Positions 20,140 to 30,581 of a stretch of DNA of 64,000 bases are shown here, one piece after another. Numbering within the stretch: the first letter of the stretch is position 1; the number at the start of each line of letters is the position of its first letter. A program made the position numbers and the translations under genes. A model generated the notes under the pieces. The model searched no databases and was not told the origin of the DNA. It saw only the letters and a list, made by a program, of their open reading frames with translations. Source of the DNA: Methylophaga sulfidovorans (GTDB lineage: Bacteria; Pseudomonadota; Gammaproteobacteria; Nitrosococcales; Methylophagaceae); the NCBI RefSeq assembly GCF_900114205.1, contig NZ_FOSH01000003.1:124001-188000 (forward strand), written 5' to 3'.

Positions 20140-20961
20140 ATGAGTCGTATAAGTCAGTGTTTTAAAAAACTGAAAGCAGATGGGCAGACAGCTCTTATTC
20201 CCTATGTTACAGCAGGGGATCCTGAGCCTTGGGTAACTGTGCCGTTACTGCATGCACTCGTCGATGCTGGTGCTGATATCATTGAATTGGGTATCCCTTT
20301 TTCGGATCCCATGAGTGATGGTCCGGTGATCCAAAAAGCCTGTGAAAGGGCATTAAAGAATGATGTGAGCGTGAAGTCTGTTTTAGAGATGGTGAAGAAG
20401 TTTCGTGAAAAAAATTCTGAAACACCCATCGTATTAATGGGCTACGCTAACCCAATTGAAGCCATTGGCTATCCTACCTTTGCTAAACTAGCTAAAGAAG
20501 CAGGCGTTGATGGTGTATTAACCGTAGATGTTCCACCTGAAGAGTCAGATGACTTCCGTCAGATCATGGATGAGCATGAAATCGATACGATTTATCTTGT
20601 TGCGCCAACAACATCCAATGAACGTATGTCAATGATTGCCAGCTATGCTCGCGGATTCATTTATTATGTTTCCATAAAAGGGGTAACAGGCTCTGCTTCA
20701 CTTGACATCACCGAAGTAAATGAAAAACTGGCATTATTACGGGAAAGAACAGATTTACCGTTAGGTGTTGGCTTTGGTATTCGTGATGGTAAATCGGCTG
20801 CAGCAGTGGCTGAAATTGCTGATGCCGTTGTTGTGGGAAGTACTCTCGTCAAATGTATCGAAGAACATGCACAACGACTTGAAGAGTTACCTGTAGCGGT
20901 AGCTGGCTTATTAGCCGAAATGCGACACGCTATTAATGCGCGTGATTTAGCAAAAGCATAA
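20140..20961 (+). CDS. trpA: Tryptophan synthase alpha subunit TrpA
   Basis: TrpA splits indole-3-glycerol phosphate and channels indole to TrpB. The 273-residue TIM barrel has IPYVTAGDP, the catalytic glutamate in [20 protein letters not shown], the second acid in [13 protein letters not shown], and the phosphate-binding GVGFGIRDG motif. An AAGGAAG ribosome binding site overlaps the end of trpB. accD follows after 19 bases. Confidence 0.97.
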   Translation: MSRISQCFKKLKADGQTALIPYVTAGDPEPWVTVPLLHALVDAGADIIELGIPFSDPMSDGPVIQKACERALKNDVSVKSVLEMVKKFREKNSETPIVLMGYANPIEAIGYPTFAKLAKEAGVDGVLTVDVPPEESDDFRQIMDEHEIDTIYLVAPTTSNERMSMIASYARGFIYYVSIKGVTGSASLDITEVNEKLALLRERTDLPLGVGFGIRDGKSAAAVAEIADAVVVGSTLVKCIEEHAQRLEELPVAVAGLLAEMRHAINARDLAKA

Positions 20962-20980
20962 ACATAACGAAGGTGACAAG

Positions 20981-21838
20981 ATGAGCTGGTTTGAAAGATT
21001 ACTTCCCTCAAAAATTCGCACGACAGTACGCAGTCGTTCAGTACCAGAAGGTGTCTGGTGTAAATGTCCTAGTTGTGACAATGTACTTTATCGCGCTGAG
21101 CTTGAACGCAATTTGATGGTTTGTCCTAAGTGCGATCATCATCAACGCATGAATGCCAGAACACGCTTGGAAAGCTTCCTGGATGAGGGAGAGCGTAAAG
21201 AAATTGCTGTCGAAGTAAAACCTGTTGATACACTTAAGTTCAAAGATAGTAAGCGCTATAAAGACCGTCTTACGCAAGCGCAACGTATAACAGGTGAAAA
21301 TGACGCTTTATTGGCAATGCAGGGTAGAGTAAATGGTCTGCCATTAGTTGCTGTCAGTTTTGATTTTAACTTTATGGCCGGTTCAATGGGATCTGTCGTG
21401 GGTGAAAAATTCGTTCGCGCTGCCAAAGTTGCTCTAAAAAATAATATTCCATTGGTCTGTTTTTCTGCCAGTGGTGGCGCACGTATGCAGGAAGGCTTAC
21501 TGTCCTTAATGCAGATGGCAAAAACCAGTGCCATCCTGACTCAGCTAAGTAATGCAGGCATTCCTTTTGTATCGGTGATGACTGATCCAACCATGGGTGG
21601 TGTTTCTGCAAGTTTAGCGATGCTTGGTGATATCAACGTTGCTGAACCCAATGCCTTGATTGGTTTTGCTGGTCCGCGTGTTATTGAACAAACAGTTCGT
21701 GAAACATTACCGGAAGGTTTTCAACGCGCTGAGTTCCTGCTTGAACATGGTGCCATTGATATGATTATCGACCGTCGTCAAATGCGAGATAGATTATCTA
21801 ATATTCTCAGCATGCTTCAGCATCGTGCCATAGCCTAG
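20981..21838 (+). CDS. accD: Acetyl-CoA carboxylase carboxyltransferase subunit beta AccD
   Basis: AccD is half of the carboxyltransferase that makes malonyl-CoA, the first committed step of fatty acid synthesis. The 285-residue protein carries the N-terminal zinc ribbon (WCKCPSCD ... [11 protein letters not shown], four cysteines at about residues 27-49) and the crotonase-fold core with [19 protein letters not shown] and [11 protein letters not shown]. folC follows 6 bases after the stop, the usual trpA-accD-folC order. Confidence 0.97.
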   Translation: MSWFERLLPSKIRTTVRSRSVPEGVWCKCPSCDNVLYRAELERNLMVCPKCDHHQRMNARTRLESFLDEGERKEIAVEVKPVDTLKFKDSKRYKDRLTQAQRITGENDALLAMQGRVNGLPLVAVSFDFNFMAGSMGSVVGEKFVRAAKVALKNNIPLVCFSASGGARMQEGLLSLMQMAKTSAILTQLSNAGIPFVSVMTDPTMGGVSASLAMLGDINVAEPNALIGFAGPRVIEQTVRETLPEGFQRAEFLLEHGAIDMIIDRRQMRDRLSNILSMLQHRAIA

Positions 21839-21844
21839 CACTGT

Positions 21845-23152
21845 ATGCGGTTTAGCACATTGCCACAATGGTTAGAGTGGCAAGAAAAGTTACACTTTAC
21901 TGAAATCGATCCTGGTCTGGCACGTATTGGTCAGGTATGGGAAAAAATGCAAGGGCAGACACAACTACCATTCAAGGTTGTGACAATTGCCGGCACAAAT
22001 GGTAAAGGGTCATCGGTGGCCATGACCAGCAGTATTCTTATGGCTGCTGGTTATCGGACAGGCACGTATACATCACCACATTTACTCGCTTATAACGAAC
22101 GCATTGCCATTAACGGTATGCCATGTTCAGACGAACAGATATGTGCTGCTTTTGCCCGAATAGATGAGGCACGCGGTGATATTTCACTAACTTATTTTGA
22201 GTTTGCCACCTTAGCCGCAGCTGATATTTTCCGTCAGCAAGAGATTGATATCGCTGTATTGGAAGTTGGCATGGGCGGGCGTTTAGATGCAGTTAATCTA
22301 TTTGATGCTGATGTTGCACTTATTACACCGATTGGCTTAGACCATACTGCCTGGCTAGGTGATACACGAGAAAAAATCGCCTATGAAAAAGCAGGCATTA
22401 TCCGATCTCAGACGCCGGTTGTTTGTTCTGAGTCTGAACCGCCATATACGCTGATTGATTATGCAAATTCGCTGCAGGCACCTATATATAAGGCGGGTAT
22501 GGCCTATCGCTATTCGCCACTTACCGAAGATACATGGTCATGGCAGTCAAATGACACCGAAGCAATGCTGCTTCCGCATCCAGCCTTAGTTGGTGATTAT
22601 CAGCTACAGAATGCTGCAGCTGTGGTCCAGGTTTGTCACCTGTTACGTGAACAAGGTATGTTGATTGATGCTTTTGCCATTAAAGATGGACTGAAGAATG
22701 TTGTTTTGGCAGGACGTTTTCAAGAAATCAAACACGAAAACATCACCGTAATTCTTGACGTTACTCACAATCAGCAAGGTGCAGAAAACCTTCATCGCTT
22801 ATTATCAGAGCGAAATAACACGGGTAAAACCTATGCTGTTTTAGCGATGTTAAAAGATAAAGATTGTCGGGCGGTGACAAAAATTCTGGAAAAAGACATT
22901 GTTCATTGGTTTTTTGCTGGCCTGGATGGTAACCGCGGTATGGATGCTGACTCTTTGGCTGCTAAAACGATGCAAGCTTCCGAACAGGAAAACTACAGTT
23001 GTTACACCACAGTGACTGAGGCCTATCAACAGGCCTTACTACAGGCGCATGCAGGTGACAGAGTTCTGGTTTTCGGTTCATTTCATACCGTCGAAGCGGT
23101 GATGAGGCTATTACCTGAGTTTCAAAACACACTCACAATGACTGCTGAATAA
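21845..23152 (+). CDS. folC: Bifunctional folylpolyglutamate/dihydrofolate synthase FolC
   Basis: FolC adds glutamate to dihydropteroate and extends folate polyglutamate tails. The 435-residue Mur-ligase-like protein has the P-loop VTIAGTNGKGSSVAM (about residues 45-59), TYTSPHLLAYNERI, EVGMGGRLDAVN and the DVTHNQQGAENL motif in the C-terminal domain. It ends 1 base from the stop of the convergent acyl-CoA ligase gene, with no obvious terminator hairpin between. Confidence 0.95.
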   Translation: MRFSTLPQWLEWQEKLHFTEIDPGLARIGQVWEKMQGQTQLPFKVVTIAGTNGKGSSVAMTSSILMAAGYRTGTYTSPHLLAYNERIAINGMPCSDEQICAAFARIDEARGDISLTYFEFATLAAADIFRQQEIDIAVLEVGMGGRLDAVNLFDADVALITPIGLDHTAWLGDTREKIAYEKAGIIRSQTPVVCSESEPPYTLIDYANSLQAPIYKAGMAYRYSPLTEDTWSWQSNDTEAMLLPHPALVGDYQLQNAAAVVQVCHLLREQGMLIDAFAIKDGLKNVVLAGRFQEIKHENITVILDVTHNQQGAENLHRLLSERNNTGKTYAVLAMLKDKDCRAVTKILEKDIVHWFFAGLDGNRGMDADSLAAKTMQASEQENYSCYTTVTEAYQQALLQAHAGDRVLVFGSFHTVEAVMRLLPEFQNTLTMTAE

Positions 23153-23153
23153 T

Positions 23154-24959
23154 TCAGTCTTGATAAAACTCAGCAATGATATGCTGATTCTCTTCAATAA
23201 GTTTGGAGCGTTTTATTTTTAGCGTTGGCGTAAGCATGCCATTTTCCACCGTCCAAGGCGACAAACTCAGATTCACCCGACGAATTTTAGCGTAAGCTGG
23301 GAATTCATGTAATAAACGTCTAAATTGTTGGATAACGTGTTGTTGTAAGGGTTTATTCTGGAGACTATTTTTATCCATCGCATCCAGTTTTAGCTTTTGG
23401 GCTAGTAAAAGCCATTGCTCAGCATTTAACACAATCAACGCAGACAGAAAGGGTTTGCCTTCACCTACAACCAAGGCTTGCTCAAATAGTTCATCGCTGG
23501 TGATTGCCATTTCCATATCAGCAGGCGAGACCTTTTCACCATTACTCAGAACCAGAATATCTTTAATACGTCCGGTGATAAATATATGACCAGTGTCAGC
23601 TATTTCAGCTTGATCTCCGGTATGTAGCCAACCCTCAGCGTCGATAGTTTTTGCCGTAGCTTTATGATTGTTCCAGTAACCCAGCATATTGCCTGGACTG
23701 TTCACTAACAGTTCTGAATTCTCAGCGATTTTTACTTTAACTGTAGGGATGGGCTGGCCAACACTATATGGTTTATTGTCACTGAGAGTGTTGACGCTGA
23801 TAACCGGGCTTGTTTCAGTTAAACCATAGCCTTGTAACAGATTGACGCCCATACCAATAAAGAACTCAGCAACGTGATGTGGAATAGCTGCTCCACCACT
23901 GACGGCGACTCTTAGTTGACCACCAAATAAAGCCTGTATGTTTTTTGCCACTAACTTGTCTAATACTGGCATCAGCAGAAAACTGGGTGACCACTGACGG
24001 CGCTGCTGTTTATGGAGGAAATAACACCAGCCGATTTTATGTGTGAGCAGGAATAAAAACCGTTTATACCAAGGCTGAGATGACACATTGCTACGCACAC
24101 GTTGATAAATGCGTTCGAATATTCTGGGTACAGCAATTAATGCTGAGGGTTTTAGTTGTTGAAGATCATTCGCTAATTGTGGAATGCCTCTGGAAAAAGC
24201 GACTTTCGACCCAGTCATCATTGGCAAATAATAGCCTGCAGTTCGTTCTAAGGTATGAGACAAGGGAAGAAAGGAAAGAAATAAATCATTAGATTTAATT
24301 TTAAAGTGTTCGAGCGAGGCACTGGCCACCGACAAAATATTGTAGTGACTGAGCATAACACCCTTGGGTTTTCCGGTCGTACCTGAGGTATAAATGATGG
24401 TCGCTAACTGATCTGTCTCCGTTTGCCAGTCAAGCAGCGGATAGGAGATATCTTTTTTTAACCACTCATCTAAATACATAGCGGGTGCATCAAGCGTTAA
24501 TTTATCTGTACTTTTAATAATGACGCGTTTGAGCTGATGTTCGTCTGAAAGAGAAGGCTTAAGACGATTCCATTGATGGTGATTTTGTAATAGCAAAAAT
24601 TTGACATCAGCATCCTGCAATATAAAAGCAAGACTGTCAGGCCGATCGTCGGGATAGAGGGGTACGGTAATCAGTCCCAAGCTTAATGCTGCCTGATCAA
24701 AAAATACCCATTCGGGACAGTTTTTCAGGTTTAAGGCAACCCGATCTCCAGGCAATAAACCTTCAGATTTTAGTGCTTGTTGCCAGTACGCTATTTGCTG
24801 AGCAGCATTTGACCAGCTTATTGTTTGCCACTGTTGAGTCTTCTCACAGTAATTAAGATAGGCTGTCGAATCTGGCGTTTTATTGAGTCGCTCTCTGAAT
24901 AAGCCATATAACGTCTGAGCGGCACTGGCCGAGATGTAATCTGTTATATCTTCGGACAT
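23154..24959 (-). CDS. AMP-dependent long-chain acyl-CoA synthetase
   Basis: A 601-residue adenylate-forming enzyme related to FadD15-type long-chain fatty acid-CoA ligases, which activate fatty acids with ATP and CoA. The AMP-binding P-loop TIIYTSGTTGKPKGVMLSH lies at about residues 188-206; LLQGYGLTETSPVISVN and GWLHTGDQAEI are further family motifs, and ITGRIKDILVLSNGEKVSP is the hinge region. Its ATG follows immediately after the TAA of the upstream fadL-like gene with no gap, so uptake and activation of fatty acids are probably translationally coupled. Confidence 0.9.
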   Translation of the reverse strand: MSEDITDYISASAAQTLYGLFRERLNKTPDSTAYLNYCEKTQQWQTISWSNAAQQIAYWQQALKSEGLLPGDRVALNLKNCPEWVFFDQAALSLGLITVPLYPDDRPDSLAFILQDADVKFLLLQNHHQWNRLKPSLSDEHQLKRVIIKSTDKLTLDAPAMYLDEWLKKDISYPLLDWQTETDQLATIIYTSGTTGKPKGVMLSHYNILSVASASLEHFKIKSNDLFLSFLPLSHTLERTAGYYLPMMTGSKVAFSRGIPQLANDLQQLKPSALIAVPRIFERIYQRVRSNVSSQPWYKRFLFLLTHKIGWCYFLHKQQRRQWSPSFLLMPVLDKLVAKNIQALFGGQLRVAVSGGAAIPHHVAEFFIGMGVNLLQGYGLTETSPVISVNTLSDNKPYSVGQPIPTVKVKIAENSELLVNSPGNMLGYWNNHKATAKTIDAEGWLHTGDQAEIADTGHIFITGRIKDILVLSNGEKVSPADMEMAITSDELFEQALVVGEGKPFLSALIVLNAEQWLLLAQKLKLDAMDKNSLQNKPLQQHVIQQFRRLLHEFPAYAKIRRVNLSLSPWTVENGMLTPTLKIKRSKLIEENQHIIAEFYQD

Positions 24960-26192
24960 TTACATTAACCAACGAAGCTGAACTCCTAATAAGTCAACGC
25001 TGACATCGTAATCACCATTAAGATGATTAGTGCCATCAGATTCTTTTATTGAAGGATTACTGGCAAATAAATGAGCATAACCCGCATCAATAATCAGATT
25101 ATCGGAATAGTGGTAGGTGGCACCAACTGCTAACCATTTTCTGTTGTTATCCGGTATTCGGGCCGTTCTTCGTTGTGCACTTGGAACGGGAGTTTCATCA
25201 TAAGCAATCCCTGAACGGAGTTGCCATTTATCGCTATAACGATAATTTACGCCCAAGCCGTAACGCATACTATTATCCCAATCTTCAGGTTTCGTGCTAG
25301 TAAAAGCACCGCCATCGGATTCAATAGCCAGCTCCTGAAAACGGCTCCATCGGGTCATGGTAGCGTCAGCCATCACAGACCATTTTGGATTGATTTGGTG
25401 ATGAATAGCCAGCGAGATGGTTTCCGGTAAATCAACATCGCCCTGGATGTTTTGATCAGCTAAAACAGTACCATTCGCTGTGGTCAGAGTACCGTCACCT
25501 TTTAAGGTATGTGAAATTTTTGAGCGATAAGCCAGTGCCAGTCGAGTGTCTGGTGTCGCTTGATACATCAGCCCCAGATTATATCCATAACCCCAGTCAT
25601 CCGCTTCCAGTTTTACTTTGCCATCTGAGGTGCCTAAATTCGCCATCTGGCTCAAAGTCAGATCGATATATTCAGCACTGACGCCAAACCCAATCGATAA
25701 TTTATCTGTCGCCTTGTAGGCAAGACTGGGATTGAAGTTAATGGTTTTAAGATCAGATTTAACAGCAAAATAACGACCTACCCAACTTTCGTTATATTCA
25801 GTGACTAGACCAAAAGGGGCGGTAATACCCAAGCCAAAAGCCAATTTTTCATTGAGTGGTTTGGCATAATAAAAATTAGGAACGACGGCATTTTTTGCTG
25901 CATCACCATAGTCGCCACCGTTAGAAGGTGAAGATGTTCCATCGTTGTTGAATTCGCTATTCGGTGCAACATAGTTAATCGCTAAATCCAGTTCAGACTG
26001 TTTTAAATAAACCAAACCGGCAGGATTGAAGAAAATCGTACTCGCGTCCTCAGCGGAGGCAGCACTTCCTGCAAAGGCTCTACCTAGTCCTGTCACACTT
26101 TGCTCAACAATAGCAAAGCCTGCACCAAAGCTGGCACTGCTCATTGTGCCAAGAAGTAGAAAAGTAGGAGCTTTTAGGATATTTAATTTCAT
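24960..26192 (-). CDS. OmpP1/FadL-family outer membrane transporter
   Basis: A FadL-like 14-strand outer membrane barrel that lets long-chain fatty acids or other hydrophobic compounds cross the outer membrane. After a signal peptide ending near SSASFG, the mature N-terminus GAGFAIVEQSVTGLGRAFAG and the following AEDASTIFFNPAG are the FadL hatch motifs. The C-terminus ends in alternating hydrophobic residues as in beta barrels. The start at 26192 (about 410 residues) is preferred to an upstream TTG because it gives a clean signal peptide. It lies between trmB and the acyl-CoA synthetase. Confidence 0.9.
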   Translation of the reverse strand: MKLNILKAPTFLLLGTMSSASFGAGFAIVEQSVTGLGRAFAGSAASAEDASTIFFNPAGLVYLKQSELDLAINYVAPNSEFNNDGTSSPSNGGDYGDAAKNAVVPNFYYAKPLNEKLAFGLGITAPFGLVTEYNESWVGRYFAVKSDLKTINFNPSLAYKATDKLSIGFGVSAEYIDLTLSQMANLGTSDGKVKLEADDWGYGYNLGLMYQATPDTRLALAYRSKISHTLKGDGTLTTANGTVLADQNIQGDVDLPETISLAIHHQINPKWSVMADATMTRWSRFQELAIESDGGAFTSTKPEDWDNSMRYGLGVNYRYSDKWQLRSGIAYDETPVPSAQRRTARIPDNNRKWLAVGATYHYSDNLIIDAGYAHLFASNPSIKESDGTNHLNGDYDVSVDLLGVQLRWLM

Positions 26193-26273
26193 AGTCAATC
26201 GCTTGCAGCGGTTTTTTGAACAAGAGAACAAAGTATCCTAAGCGCTAATGGCGTGCAAGCTTTTCTCCAAGGA

Positions 26274-26963
26274 TTAAACTCGTTTAAATACCAAGTCCCA
26301 AACCCCATGACCCAGCCTATGTCCACGTTGTTCAAATTTTGTCAGCGGGCGATAACTTGGCCTTTCAATATAGGTATTGTCATGACTGGTATTTTGAAAG
26401 CGTGTATTTGAGGATACATCGGCTAACATTTGTTCAGCATAATCCTGCCAGTCTGTCGCAAGGTGCAAATGTCCGCCGTGCACAAGTTTATCTGCTAAAA
26501 CGTTTACAAATTCAGGTTGGATAATGCGTCGTTTGTTATGACGTTTTTTATGCCACGGATCAGGAAAGTAGATCTGAACACGTGCCAATGCCTGATTTTT
26601 AATGCGATGCTTAATAAGCTGTACGGCATCTGTACATGCCACTCTGACGTTGCTTAACTGTTCGTCGTCAATAGCTTTTAGAAGTTGGCCAACACCTGGA
26701 CGATGTACTTCAACGCCAATATAGTCGTGGTCCGGGTGGTTTTTTGCCATTTCAATCAGAGAGGCACCATTACCGAAACCGATTTCTATGACTTTTGGTG
26801 CTTCGCGACCGAACAGTGCGTTGAGATCCGACAAATCTGTATCATCATCAATACCAAAGACAGGCCAGTGATTATCAAGGGCGCGTTGTTGACCTGGTGT
26901 CAGTCGGCCTTCACGGCGAACAAAACTGCGGATTTGTCGCAAGGTTTTTGTTTCAGTTGTCAT
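26274..26963 (-). CDS. trmB: tRNA (guanine-N7-)-methyltransferase TrmB
   Basis: TrmB methylates G46 in the variable loop of many tRNAs using SAM. The 229-residue protein contains VIEIGFGNGASLIEMA (SAM-binding motif I, about residues 55-70), the IYFPDPWHKKRHNKRRI catalytic/tRNA-binding signature and the C-terminal LTKFEQRGHRLGH segment. It is the first gene of a minus-strand group with the FadL and acyl-CoA synthetase genes, 81 bases upstream of the former. Confidence 0.95.
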   Translation of the reverse strand: MTTETKTLRQIRSFVRREGRLTPGQQRALDNHWPVFGIDDDTDLSDLNALFGREAPKVIEIGFGNGASLIEMAKNHPDHDYIGVEVHRPGVGQLLKAIDDEQLSNVRVACTDAVQLIKHRIKNQALARVQIYFPDPWHKKRHNKRRIIQPEFVNVLADKLVHGGHLHLATDWQDYAEQMLADVSSNTRFQNTSHDNTYIERPSYRPLTKFEQRGHRLGHGVWDLVFKRV

Positions 26964-27304
26964 AGTCGTATCGGTAAAAATTTAAAGGCGGATATGATAC
27001 CTGAAGCGCTACTGGATAACACGGCAAGCAAAATTTTTTATACTCATACAATATTATTGAAAGGATAATGTGATCGATATTACAACCAGTATTTACGCGT
27101 AATTACGTAGTATGGGAATTTAAAAACAATAAAAAATACCTCTTTTCCCTAAAGCGTTTACGGTGTAAGTTTTTGATAACAGCGTGCTAAAAAAGACTAT
27201 TAGAGTTATAATCTCCGGTCTTTACGTAGAATCTTAAGGGTACTCCTAGCCCCGCAATTATCTTTGCATATAATCAGGCAAAGCATTTAAGAGAGAAGGA
27301 AAGT
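26964..27304 (+). promoter_or_regulatory. Divergent intergenic region trmB/edd with a putative edd promoter
   Basis: This 341-base gap separates divergent trmB and edd and should hold both promoters. A consensus TATAAT lies at 27207-27212 facing edd, but no matching -35 sits at the right distance (a TTGATA about 28 bases upstream is too far), hinting at activator dependence. An AGAGAGAAGGAAAG ribosome binding site precedes edd. No hairpin terminator or operator palindrome was recognised. Confidence 0.4.
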
Positions 27305-29128
27305 ATGGTTCATCCAGTTTTAGAAGCCGTCACCAATGACGTAATCGAGAGAAGCAAAAAAACACGTGAAATCTACCTCGCCCGTATTGATGAGGCGATG
27401 CAAAAAGGTCCTCATCGTGCTGTATTGGGCTGCGGTAATTTAGCTCATGGATTTGCTGCCTGTTCCATGTCAGAAAAATCAGACTTAGCAGGTGATAAAA
27501 AAGCCAATATCGCGATTATTTCTTCATACAACGATATGTTATCGGCGCATGAGCCGTTTAAAGATTTCCCTGCAATCATCAAACAAGCCGCAACAGAAGC
27601 GGGTGGTGTTGCTCAGTTTGCTGGTGGTGTTCCTGCCATGTGTGATGGTATTACACAAGGCCAGCCAGGTATGGAACTATCACTTTTCAGCCGTGATGTT
27701 ATTGCTATGGCAACTGCCATTGGCCTTAGCCATAATATGTTTGATGCCGCTATGTATCTCGGCGTCTGTGACAAAATTGTGCCGGGTTTATTAATTGGTG
27801 CATTGAGCTTTGGTCACTTACCAGCTGTTTTCGTACCAGCAGGTCCTATGCCAAGCGGTTTGCCTAATAAAGAAAAAGTCCGTATTCGTCAGCTTTATGC
27901 TGAAGGCAAAGTCGGTCGTGATGAGTTATTAAAAGCAGAATCTGAGTCTTATCATAGCCCGGGCACATGTACTTTCTACGGTACAGCGAACAGCAACCAA
28001 ATGATGGTTGAAATGATGGGCTTACACCTACCTGGTAGCTCATTTATCAATCCAAACACACCATTGCGTGATGCATTAACAAAACGTGCAACTGAACAAG
28101 CACTGAAATTTACTGCATTAGGTGATGATTATCGCCCAGTTGGTCATCTGATCGATGAGAAAGCGATTTTGAACGCTCTGGTCGGTTTATTAGCGACAGG
28201 TGGTTCAACTAACCACACTATCCATCTGATCGCGATTGCACGTGCAGCAGGTATTATCATTAACTGGGATGACTTTGACCGTCTGTCAAAAATTATTCCA
28301 TTAGTGACACGTATTTACCCTAACGGTACAGCTGATGTGAATCACTTCCAGGCAGCTGGTGGTATGGGTGTATTAATTGGTGAACTGTCTAAAAATGGCT
28401 TAATGCATACTGACATCATTACCATCGGTGATGAAAAAGGTATGGAACAGTACACTAAAGAGCCGACACTAAAAGAAGGCACACTGACTTGGGAAGAAGG
28501 ACCAGAAGCTTCTCTGGATACTGATGTTATCGGTAGTATTTCAGCACCTTTTGCAACAAGCGGCGGTTTACACTTAATCAAAGGTAATCTTGGCCGTGGT
28601 ATGTCTAAGATTTCAGCCGTTGATCCGAAACATCAGGTTGTTGAAGCGCCTGCAATGGTGTTTGATCATCAGGATGATGTTGTTGAAGCCTTTAAACGTG
28701 GCGAAATGAACAAAGACGTGATTGTTGTTCTGCGTTTCCAGGGACCAAAATCAAATGGTATGCCTGAGTTGCACAAACTGACACCACCATTAGGCGTATT
28801 ACAAGATAAAGGCTTCAAAGTAGCACTTGTTACTGATGGTCGTATGTCTGGTGCCTCTGGTAAAGTGCCTTCAGCTATTCACCTATGTCCTGAATGTGCG
28901 GATGGTAGTATCCTGACCAAAATTCGCGATGGCGATATGATCCGTCTTGATACTCAACGCGGTGAATTAAACGTGTTGGTTGATGAAGAAGAACTGAACT
29001 CACGTATGGCCTGTGTATTGGCAAATACTGAACATCATTATGGCATGGGCCGTGAACTGTTTGACAGTTTCCGCCAGGGCGTTTCAACTGCTGAAACCGG
29101 TGCTATCAACATGTTTAATGTCGAATAA
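27305..29128 (+). CDS. edd: Phosphogluconate dehydratase Edd
   Basis: Edd dehydrates 6-phosphogluconate to KDPG, the first dedicated Entner-Doudoroff step, using an iron-sulfur cluster. The 607-residue protein of the IlvD/Edd family has [35 protein letters not shown] (one cluster cysteine), and the [18 protein letters not shown] signature near the C-terminus. eda follows after 21 bases. In ribulose monophosphate methylotrophs this pathway cleaves hexose phosphates to pyruvate, which fits the inferred organism. Confidence 0.96.
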   Translation: MVHPVLEAVTNDVIERSKKTREIYLARIDEAMQKGPHRAVLGCGNLAHGFAACSMSEKSDLAGDKKANIAIISSYNDMLSAHEPFKDFPAIIKQAATEAGGVAQFAGGVPAMCDGITQGQPGMELSLFSRDVIAMATAIGLSHNMFDAAMYLGVCDKIVPGLLIGALSFGHLPAVFVPAGPMPSGLPNKEKVRIRQLYAEGKVGRDELLKAESESYHSPGTCTFYGTANSNQMMVEMMGLHLPGSSFINPNTPLRDALTKRATEQALKFTALGDDYRPVGHLIDEKAILNALVGLLATGGSTNHTIHLIAIARAAGIIINWDDFDRLSKIIPLVTRIYPNGTADVNHFQAAGGMGVLIGELSKNGLMHTDIITIGDEKGMEQYTKEPTLKEGTLTWEEGPEASLDTDVIGSISAPFATSGGLHLIKGNLGRGMSKISAVDPKHQVVEAPAMVFDHQDDVVEAFKRGEMNKDVIVVLRFQGPKSNGMPELHKLTPPLGVLQDKGFKVALVTDGRMSGASGKVPSAIHLCPECADGSILTKIRDGDMIRLDTQRGELNVLVDEEELNSRMACVLANTEHHYGMGRELFDSFRQGVSTAETGAINMFNVE

Positions 29129-29149
29129 TTATTTGGAATAAATTAATCA

Positions 29150-29782
29150 ATGTCTAAAACAATTCAAGAGATCATGAAAGTATCACCGATTGTACCGGTG
29201 ATGGTTATCAATAATGTTGAACATGCTGTGCCTTTAGCTAAAGCTTTGGTTAAAGGTGGTTTAAAAGTTCTGGAAATTACTCTGAGAACAGATGCAGCAC
29301 TTGAATCTATTCGTCGTATTAAAGCTGAAGTACCTGATGCCATCGTTGGTGCTGGTACTATCATTAATATTGAAACATTAAATGCGGCGATTGACGCTGG
29401 CGCTGAGTTTATCGTCAGCCCAGGCACCACAGAAAAATTGATTGATGCTGCATTAAAAACTGGCGTGCCATTACTACCTGGTGTTGCCGACCCAAGCCAG
29501 GCAATGGCACTGCTGGAAAAAGGCATCACAGCCATGAAATTCTTCCCTGCTGAAGCAGCGGGTGGTGTGCCAATGCTGAAATCAATCGGTGCGCCGATTC
29601 CACAAATTACCTTCTGCCCAACTGGCGGTGTTAACCAGAAAAATGTGAAAGACTATTACAGTCTGTCTAATGTCGGTTGTGTCGGTGGTTCATGGATGTG
29701 TGCGGCAAATTTAGTCGATGCTGAAAACTGGGATGAAATTACCCGTCTTTCTGCAGAAGCGATTGAATTAGCAACTGCTTAA
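29150..29782 (+). CDS. eda: KDPG aldolase Eda
   Basis: Eda splits 2-keto-3-deoxy-6-phosphogluconate into pyruvate and glyceraldehyde 3-phosphate. The 210-residue class I aldolase contains the catalytic glutamate region GLKVLEITLRTDAAL, VGAGTIIN, and the Schiff-base lysine in GITAMKFFPAEAAGG (about residue 128). It is the second gene of the edd-eda operon and is followed by a strong terminator. Confidence 0.96.
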   Translation: MSKTIQEIMKVSPIVPVMVINNVEHAVPLAKALVKGGLKVLEITLRTDAALESIRRIKAEVPDAIVGAGTIINIETLNAAIDAGAEFIVSPGTTEKLIDAALKTGVPLLPGVADPSQAMALLEKGITAMKFFPAEAAGGVPMLKSIGAPIPQITFCPTGGVNQKNVKDYYSLSNVGCVGGSWMCAANLVDAENWDEITRLSAEAIELATA

Positions 29783-29804
29783 ACGCAATTCAAGCTAAGA
29801 ATAA

Positions 29805-29834
29805 AAAGCCGGGATTATCATCCCGGCTTTTTTA
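29805..29834 (+). terminator. Rho-independent terminator after eda
   Basis: A 10-bp stem AAAGCCGGGA/TCCCGGCTTT with a 6-base loop is followed by T residues. The A-rich 5' side means it could also act for the convergent DUF2063 gene. Confidence 0.92.
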
Positions 29835-30581
29835 TGCCTGTCTCAACTGCAAAATGCCTTTTGATAACCAATCAGCCATTAAATCTATGGCCCCATTTTT
29901 TATTAGCTGAGGGTCAAGTTGTGGCATTGCTTCAACGATGGAATCGATAACAGACTCAACGTTCTCACCTGTCGTGATTCGTTCAAATAGATGTGCACTT
30001 AAACCATTAAGCTCAATAAATTTCACTTCATCTGTTTGATTGCGATATACCAACAGAAAATGGGGTGCTTCAGAAGCGGATGTTGGCTGAAAGTCATCAC
30101 TGATTTGATGCACGGGAAAATCAAAACTCAATAACCAGGCGAGGGGAGAGCCCTGATAAGACATTGCCAGCAAATTGGCTTGTTCATCAATTTCACTGCA
30201 CTGCCATTCTTCCTCAGCAATACTCAATGCCAATTCAACCCATTCATAATGAGCAAGTTCATGTAAAAAAGGCATGGCGCCATCAACATCATATTGCTGG
30301 TTTAAATAATCAATAAACTCTTTTGAAACATCAACAAAGCGTGGTGACTGGCAAAAATGATCTTTCATGAACGATCTGACCAGTGCCTGCCAGTGATTTT
30401 CCGGCATCAGCTGCCGTATAACAGGAAAAGCACTGGATAAGGTGTTGTTGATGTTATTAAAAAATAAGTCGCGGTAAATTGCCATCCGACGGCTTTCCAG
30501 TTGATCTGGAATAGCCTGATGTTCAGGATCACGAATATAAGCAGCAAACTGATACTGTGTTTGTTGAAAATGATTAGCCAT
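29832..30581 (-). CDS. DUF2063-family protein (BufC/HvfC-like partner)
   Basis: A protein of about 249 residues of the DUF2063 family. Its N-terminal part (QTQYQFAAYIRDPEH ... RRMAIYRDLFFNNINNTLSSAFPVIRQL) is the typical helical domain. DUF2063 proteins occur beside DUF692 (MNIO) enzymes and act as their partners in making copper-related modified peptides (bufferins and similar). The start at 30581 overlaps the DUF692 stop by 8 bases (ATGGCTAA), implying coupled translation; the longer in-frame extension upstream lies inside the DUF692 gene and is rejected. Confidence 0.85.
   Translation of the reverse strand: MANHFQQTQYQFAAYIRDPEHQAIPDQLESRRMAIYRDLFFNNINNTLSSAFPVIRQLMPENHWQALVRSFMKDHFCQSPRFVDVSKEFIDYLNQQYDVDGAMPFLHELAHYEWVELALSIAEEEWQCSEIDEQANLLAMSYQGSPLAWLLSFDFPVHQISDDFQPTSASEAPHFLLVYRNQTDEVKFIELNGLSAHLFERITTGENVESVIDSIVEAMPQLDPQLIKNGAIDLMADWLSKGILQLRQA

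Noticed and set aside
26994-27068. A 24-codon ORF upstream of edd
   Set aside because: No ribosome binding site and no conserved feature; it lies in the divergent trmB/edd promoter region.
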